From Alligator mississippiensis (taxonomy: Eukaryota > Chordata > Crocodylia > Alligatoridae): a stretch of DNA of 64,000 bases. A program made the translations under genes and the position numbers. The number at the start of each line of letters is the position of its first letter. Position 1 is the stretch's first letter. The stretch spans positions 17,750,501 to 17,814,500 of the forward strand of contig NC_081837.1 in NCBI RefSeq assembly GCF_030867095.1, given 5' to 3'. Shown here piece after piece: positions 57,901 to 64,000 of this stretch. The notes below the pieces were generated by a model. The model did no database searches and had not been told where the DNA came from. It was given only the letters and a program-made list of their open reading frames with translations.

Positions 57901-60640
57901 TTGTGGCACTCTCTGTAGGTAGATGGCTGAATACTCCCAGTTGGACCGGGATAGCACAGCATATCCCCTTGCAGGCGGAGGGGAAAATCTGCCACATCCT
58001 ATTGAGTTCTCATCATGCTTTCTCTTTTCTGGCCACGAAGAGGCAGCAAAGGCTCATGTGAAACTCCACTGCTCCTTGTTCTGTTATCTGCCCCCACTGA
58101 GAACAGCCCAGCTCCATCCTCATTGCAACCCCCTGCAGGGAGCTGAAGCTGAGCGGCAAGGACAATTCTGCTGCTGCTTGAAGGCACCTTGCAAAGAGAA
58201 GAACAGGTTTGTGCATGCACCAGTTGGGAAGGGAATTGTTCTTGGGGAAAAAAATTCACCAGAAGCCTTTATTTTATTGCTTTTACTCTCAGTTGCATGA
58301 AGGGATCTTGCTGCCGCTTTGGCTGTGCATACTTATGTCCAGGAGAATACCCACAGGCCCTCCTCACCCAGTACAGAGGTAACGAGGGTCCTTCATCCGT
58401 TCTTCTCCCAGCTGCCAATGCAATTGGTGCATCCAAGGCAGGCTGTGGGCAAGTTGGGGGTCAGGGGAATGGTGGGAAAATGTGGTACCATGGCTAATTT
58501 CTGCTTCCAAACCCCTGAGATGGCTCTGCCTGCATTGGGGGCCAGACAGACCAGTCTGCATGTCCCAGAGTCTGATCAGCACAAATCCCCTGCAATTCTC
58601 TAGAGGCTCCTACACTGCACTGATCTCCGTGGTATCTGCGTGTCCCCAGTTGTGTGATAACTACCACCTTCCTTGTGTTTTTCTCTAGTCCTGACCCTGG
58701 GACAGCAGGGTGGGCACAGGGGGAAGGTTTTAAATCATTTTAAATGATCTCTGTTGGTATTTATGCCACTGATGTGCACAGCGGTGCCAGCTCAGGCATG
58801 TTTCCATAGGCTACATTGGAGAAACCAAAGTCACGAAAACTTGCCAGGCATTTAGAGGGAAAGCTGGCAAGGTTGGATGGTCCTGTGCTTTCATGGGGGC
58901 CAGCCCCTGAGATAGCTCTGGAGTTTAAAGCCAGCTTTGCCCTCCCTTCCCCTTCTTCCCTGCCTTGTTCCTGCACCTAAAACACAAGCAGTAACCGAGA
59001 AGCGGACCCAGAGGTCCAGAGGTGGATACACCTCTGTGGCTATCCAAAAGGCTTCCTTTGCCTCAAAACCTCTGGTGGCCTGAACTTGTGGTATCTTTGC
59101 TGGCTCACAAACTTTCTCCGTGGTCAAGGCCTGATTCCAGCGCAAGGCAGGTGTGAAACTGCAACGTCTATTTTATAAAAGTGAACTTTTTGCCCTCTTT
59201 GCTCGAGCAGTGCTGGGCTTCTGGTGTTACCTGCAGAGTCCCACCTCTTGCACTGGATTCCTCTCCCCTGGGAACAAAAGATCCCGCTTGCTCCCGCAAT
59301 ACAGGATTGTGAAACAAAGGATTTGCATCCTAGTTCACTCTGTCCTTGTCTTTCTCCCTCTCCTTCCTGCTCTCTCTCATACCCTCCATCGGTGGTTTAA
59401 AAGGGTTCTTTTTTTTTCTTTGAATTTCTCTCTGCTGTAACAAGAAACTAGCAATTAACTATTATAAGGCTATTTTACAGTCCTATGGAAACCCCTTTTA
59501 TCCATTTTGTTTTAAATGGTTATATCTTTTATTCCTAGTTTTCAGGAATATAAAACTTTACAACATTTGCTGCAAACCTTCATACTTTGCTTTGCAGTTT
59601 ATGGCTCCCTCTGCAGATATATCTTACACATAAATAAGGCTTTCATCTCTACAGTACTTGACCATGCACTGCAGTGGCTGGGAGCAGTTTCATTAATGCA
59701 AATCTCTCTGCAAATCGCAGCGTGATTCATATCCAGTCTCCATCTAGGTTGGTCCCGTGGTGCAGAGCCTGGAGAAGTGATCCTAGCTGAGCATCTAGTC
59801 TATTCGGACTGTCAGTTCTTCAGGGCAGGGACCATCTCTGGTGCATGTGGGCAGAGCGGTCAGCCCAAAATGAGAGCCCATCTCTTCAGTGGCCTGGAGA
59901 TACAAATAAGCCCTAATGAACCCTCTCTGTAATGAATGTAGCCAGGAGCTCTGCTGATTTCCCCTGCTGCTGCTGATCTGGCCCGCAGGTGTCTGTCTGG
60001 AGAGGGAAACCCTCGGCCAGTGCGGAGGCCTGAGTGTGCCGTTCCCCTCCGATAAAGGCATTTTAGGATTAATAAGGGGGTCCCGTGATGCACTCAAGCT
60101 CAACAAAAGTTTTGCATGCCCGCTCCCCCGGCCCCATCACACAAACAGCAGTCGGCACTGGTTGCTGCTGGCACTGGGGTAGCCGGCATCGTGAAGCCCA
60201 TCCCCATGCTCCCACCCAGAACACCCCATGCCAATGCACCTCTCTGCTTCCACCGAGGCAATAAAAGTCACCAAGAGGCTTTGGTGTCCATGCAGATTTG
60301 CAGTGAGCTGTACTTTGTCAAAGGCAAGAGCAGCTCATGCCTTTGGAGCTGAGCTCCAGGGTTTGACCCCACTGCCAGGGGCAGGGTGTGCCGCGAGGGA
60401 TGGTTTTAGCAGGACAGATGGTTTGGTTCCTGGGTGGGGCAGCATCTCCACAGCTGAGAAGGGACATTCCTACAAGAGGCAGATCCCTGTGTAACATTGT
60501 GGGTTTTGGATACACGATGGTGGTGGAGGATCGGATGTGAGCGAAGGCAGGTCTGCTGCATGTTGAGGACTTAGCCAGTAATGGGGGGGGGGTCTCTCTT
60601 CGAGTATGGAGAAGCAAGTGCCAATTCAGTTTGCAGGCAA
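55000..60640. other. Long spacer without supported gene
   Basis: No protein gene was recognised in 5.6 kb upstream of the methyltransferase. A TTAAAAGG motif on the - strand at about 55022-55029 could serve as its TATA-like element. A TATATG microsatellite (55240-55256) and three short GAAGACCATTTTGGACAGA repeats (57718-57780) are present. Confidence 0.4.
57450..57625 (-). repeat. Interspersed repeat copy (family of 42825), inverted
   Basis: GGTTGCAGCCACGTTAGTCT, AGGCAGACAAGG, CTGATATCTTTTAG, CAAGCTTTCAGG, TTTGTCGGGCTGAGGAAG: this is the reverse of the family consensus seen at 42825 and extends further to the other end. Confidence 0.65.
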
Positions 60641-60644
60641 GGTT

Positions 60645-60985
60645 TCATAGTTTCATAGTTGGTCGGGTCAGAAGGGACCTGAGCATATCATCAAGTCCGA
60701 CCCCCTGCCATGGCAAGAAAGAGTACTGGGGTCAAACGACCCTGGCGAGGTGTTCGTCCAACCTCCTCTTAAAGACCCCCAGGGTAGGAGCCAGCACCAC
60801 TTCTCTTGGAAGCTGGTTCCAGATCCTAGCCGCCCTGACCGTGAAGTAGCATCTCCTGATGCGTAGCCTGAATCTACCCTCTGCCAGCGTGTGACCGTTA
60901 CTCCTTGTCACCCAGCGGAGTCCACCCTGCTCCTGCAAGGTATGTCCCACCTCTACTGCACTACGCGCTGGCTGTAGGTCGGAGT
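60645..60985 (-). mobile_element. CR1 LINE 3' end, inverted
   Basis: Tail TTTCATAGTTTCATAGTTGG, then 'gggtcagaagggacct'. The - strand reads AARIWNQLPREVVLAPTLGV, VFKRRLDEHL, and upstream TRSNGHTLAEGRFRLRIRR. It is close to the copy at 12214-12495. Confidence 0.9.
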
Positions 60986-61079
60986 AGCAGGATGACTGTC
61001 GCGTGAGACTGAACCTCTTTTTTCTTTTACAGCAGCAACACGAGCCCAGGCATGCTGTCACCCACGTTTCTTAAGCAGT

Positions 61080-61235
61080 GTGCCTATATATATATCTCTG
61101 TCTCTGTATATATATAAAGCTCTGTATATCTCTATGTAGGCATATACATAAAGCTATCTCTCTGTCTATCACTATATATTTCTATCTCCATTTCTACAGA
61201 GGTGTATTTCTATCTCTATCTCTATTTCTCATTGT
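61080..61235. repeat. TA/TCTA-rich low-complexity repeat
   Basis: Mixed TATA, TCTC and TCTA runs (TATATATATATCTCTG, CTATCTCTATC). Confidence 0.9.
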
Positions 61236-62624
61236 GTTTGCTGTGCAAGCCCCAGACCCTGTGAGAGGCCATGGCTTTCTCTCTGCAGCCCATTTTGTAG
61301 CAGTCCTGGCTCTGCGCAGCCAGGGCACCTGAGTCCAAGTCAGAGCCCCTGGCCGTGCCCCGCCTCAGGGCTGGCTGGAAGGGGAGGCAGAGGCCTGAGC
61401 CCTCGGAGGGGCGCCCTTACCTCTTGGGTGTCAGAACCCAGCCCAAGCTGAGCCGGGGAGCCGGGGCTGGCTCGGGCTCAGCTCCCAGCTCCGTGACACG
61501 TGGCTTGTCCTGGGAAGGAGCCTCGCAAGCGCCCATCAGGCGTGACTGCTCATGATCAGCACCTGTCCCACCGCTCCCCCAGGGACCCGCGGCTCCCAGC
61601 TCCCTGCAGCTTTGGTGCAAGTCCCCGGCCACTGCCACTGCCCCTGCCGCCCCACATATCATCTAATATGGGCGGAAGGTAACCGAGCAGAGCATAACTC
61701 GCCACTCGCACGCAACATCTGTCGTGAGCGTGGTGAGCACTCCTGGCCGCACGGTGCAGCTGGCCCTGGTCCCCCAAGTGCCGCAGCTGGGGTGCTGGTG
61801 GCCAGGACCCGCAGCCCCAGCAGAGGCCTGTGCAGCTTCCTCGCACCGTACCTCCAGCCACAGCTCCGCAGATGGACATGCCCGTGTGCAGCCACAGGCC
61901 CTGCTGTGCTCCAGGTAAGTCGGGCACGGAGAGACTGGGCACAGCCGGGGAGGCAGTGCAGGGGGTAAACGAGGCGATGGCTGGGGCTTGCAGGAGCTGC
62001 CTGAGGCAGGCTTGTGCAAGAGGCAGAGGGCAGGCAGTGCCTGTGCCCACCCCGGAGCCTGGCTCGCCTCCCAGGCTGCCTGACCTGGACGTAGCACTTC
62101 ACCATGTCTCCCCAAAGTCAGGGTAGATGTACACCCGATAGACTGGAGACCTGGGATCATGGCTCTGCTCCAGGTCAGGTCAGTCTAAGTTTCAGCAGCC
62201 AAGCTGTCTGCCATGCTGCTGGGCTCCTGGGTGAGATGCTCCTGCCTGCTCTCACCTAGCTGGACCCATTCCCCTGACGGGAAGTGAAACATGGAGGTTC
62301 AGACCTGGTACTAAAACCAACAGTCAGGCTGGGGCTGTAACCATTGTGCTTTTTTGAGGCTCTCAGCCGGGGCCACTTAGTGCCTACAAGGAGGAGCGTG
62401 CTCAACAGAAGACACATATTAGCCAGCGTTTCCAGGAGCCTGGGGGGGGCAGCGTGTTTTCAGAGCTAAGTCCCACGCTGCTCCATCAGCGAGACTGGAG
62501 GTCAAGTCCTGATACAGGAACGGTGGGTGTTTGGGTGCAAGCAGTGCGACTGAACGGGGCCCCGTGTTAGTCGAGATGAACAAAGACACCAAAGCCCCCA
62601 GTCTTTAATGCTCTTGTTCCACCT
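61236..62624. other. GC-rich spacer without supported gene
   Basis: Long overlapping frames occur on both strands at 61360-62160 because stops are rare in GC-rich DNA. None shows a recognisable domain. Confidence 0.4.
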
Positions 62625-63330
62625 CAGAGGCACCGAGTCAAGGGGCGCAGCGCAGAGCTCTATGTCCAGAGGTGCTTGCTAGCCTGGAGGGCAGAGTCCC
62701 TGCCTAAAGCCTCGGTGTTGTGGGTTTGAATCCTTCCCTGGCTAGTAGGGTGATTTCCTGGGTCACTTCTTTGCTCTTGTGGCCTCCTCCTTCTTTCATT
62801 GCTGGGGCCGGTGGCACCGGGTCAACAGGCGCAGCCGACAGCTTCTCCTTCAGTAGAGCTTGCTGGCCTGGTGGGCAGAGAGCTTATCTAGAGAGTTGGT
62901 GTCATAGATTCAAATCCCACCCAGGTTCTATGAGCAAGTGCCCTTTGTAAGCTGGTCTCTGGGGCCAGTGCTGTACTCCCAGGGCCCCTGACTCTTTCAT
63001 TGCTGTGGCCAGAGGCACCAAGTCAAGAGGTACAGCCAAAAGCATTTTCATTAGGAGAGGTTGCTATCCTGGTGGGGAGAGTGCTAGCATAGAGGCTTGG
63101 TGTCATGGGTTCAAATCCCACCCTGGCTCAGACAAGCTGGTCTCTGGGGTCAGCTCTTTACTTCTGGGGCCCCTGACTCTTTCATTGCTGCAGCCAGAGG
63201 CACTGAGTCAAGAGGTGCAGCCGACAGATCTCCAGGAAGAAGAGCTTGCTGGTCTTGTGGGTGAGGCGCTGTCTTTAGACACTGGAAGCATGGGTTCTAG
63301 TCCTGTGTGTGTCTCAGCTGGATGAGTGAG
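62625..63330 (+). repeat. Tandem array of tRNA-like (SINE-type) units, about 185-200 bp
   Basis: Four units share 'ttcattgctg.ggcc.gaggcacc.agtcaagagg.gcagcc.acag', repeating at about 62625 (partial), 62796, 62996 and 63181. Each contains a tRNA-like part with an A-box-like TGGCCTGGTGG / TGGTCTTGTGG and a B-box-like GGGTTCAAATCCC (62722-62733, 62906-62918, 63107-63119, 63292-63303). The layout, with long-variable-arm spacing and TGGC..GTGG, is closest to tRNA-Leu. Stem pairing is poor, so these are derived repeats rather than tRNA genes. Confidence 0.75.
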
Positions 63331-64000
63331 CCAGAGACCCATGGCCTGCGTGCCCCCCTAGCTGTGCTGTTTGAGCGCAACGCAGTTGGGGTTGGCTACA
63401 TGTTTCTTCTTAGGCTGCTGTGCAGGTACCTACAGGCACTGGGTACTGTTGTGGCAGGACCTTTTGGAGGGGTCTGGGGGCATCCAGTTTTGGCACTTCC
63501 GGTGTACATGTGCAGTGTACAGTCGTACATCCAGTGTACAGTCGTCCAGGTGAATGTAGAAGTCCACGTGGACATGACTAGTCTGGTTTTGAGCCTCCCA
63601 GTGACTAAAAGGCATACACATAATCAGTAACAGAGACTTCTTTGTTCACCTGGATGACTGTACACTGTACATGTACACCAGGAGTGCCAAAACTGGATGC
63701 CCCCAGACCCGGGGGACCTCTCAAAGGTCCTGTGACAACAGTACCCAGCAACCTAAGGCATGCTGAGAAGCAGCATGGAGCCAAGCCCAACTGCTGTGCA
63801 CTCAAACAGCATAGCAAGGGGGGCACCCAGGCCATGGATCTTTGGCTCACTCAGGATCACTCACCAGGCCCAGACCCTATGCCACCAGTGTCTCAAGGCA
63901 GCATCTCACCCACAAGGCCAGCAAGCTCTCCTTCCTAATGACCTGTCGGCTGCGCCTCTTGACTCGGCGCCTCTGGCCGCAGCAATGAAAGAGTCAGGGG
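63170..64000. repeat. Large imperfect inverted repeat, arms about 400 bp, cut by window end
   Basis: The left arm (about 63170-63590) and right arm (about 63635-64000), reversed, run in the same order: CTGACTCTTTCATTGCTG, GAGTCAAGAGG, GAGCTTGCTGG, ATGGCCTG, CTGTTTGAG, GGTACTGTTGT, GGGGGCATCCAGTTTTGGCA, GTGTACAGTC, TCCAGGTGAA. The centre lies near 63610. The left arm includes the last tRNA-like unit of the tandem array. The right arm reaches the window edge. Confidence 0.9.

Noticed and set aside
61556..62160. Overlapping 138-165-codon frames on both strands
   Set aside because: GC-rich region with few stops; frames overlap each other in three phases, with no domain recognised.
62700..63310. 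Real tRNA genes
   Set aside because: B-box motifs are good in two units, but acceptor and anticodon stems do not pair well and the units repeat as part of a longer 190-bp sequence.

Overview
The window looks like germline DNA from a reptile, most likely a crocodilian. The evidence is many CR1 LINE fragments of the archosaur/turtle type, immunoglobulin heavy-chain-type V genes with octamer promoters and 23-spacer recombination signals, retroviral LTRs, and non-autonomous DNA transposons. The species call is an inference from repeat types, not from a database match. There are no bacterial-style operons, and nearly all long open frames are chance frames or lie inside repeats.

Region 1 (about 1-30 kb) is a cluster of IGHV-type genes, all on the + strand. 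Three are complete and look usable: 1002-1450 (clan III-like), 4991-5747 (clan I-like) and 19988-20425 (clan II-like). Each has an upstream ATGCAAAT octamer, a two-exon leader/V structure, the conserved Cys/Trp/Cys or a notable variant of it, and a heptamer-23-nonamer signal. Around them are clear pseudogenes (1-660, 8975-9195 with 9812-9880, 12928-13251, 17998-18286, 22745-23090), two orphan leader exons (2474, 20912) and two short FR3 relics (26072, 29598). CR1 copies, a precise solo LTR, an LTR plus leader region of the same retroviral family (23632-25088) and a probable hAT-type element (28128-29399) are inserted among them. No D, J or constant exons were recognised, so the genes could belong to an IGH locus, a VH-delta (TRD-type) cluster or an orphon block.

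Region 2 (about 30-44 kb) has no gene I can support. It holds a degenerate satellite with a period near 190 bp (30745-32165), one inverted outlying unit (32955-33130), two related fold-back elements (32340-32565 and 34740-35040) and CR1 tails.

Region 3 (44.4-46.8 kb) is a decayed endogenous retrovirus of gammaretrovirus-like layout. Gag and pol are in one frame separated by TAG. Three in-frame TGA codons interrupt gag, the protease triad is altered, and the whole reverse transcriptase is deleted in frame so that protease is joined to RNase H and integrase.

Region 4 (47-55 kb) holds a tandemly duplicated NNMT/INMT-type methyltransferase on the - strand. One intact three-exon gene (54933 to 52732, 260 aa) lies beside two exon-3 remnants (46960-47175 and 51005-51352).

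Region 5 (55-64 kb) has no recognised protein gene. It ends in a tandem array of tRNA-like units (62625-63330) that runs into a large imperfect inverted repeat reaching the window edge (63170-64000).
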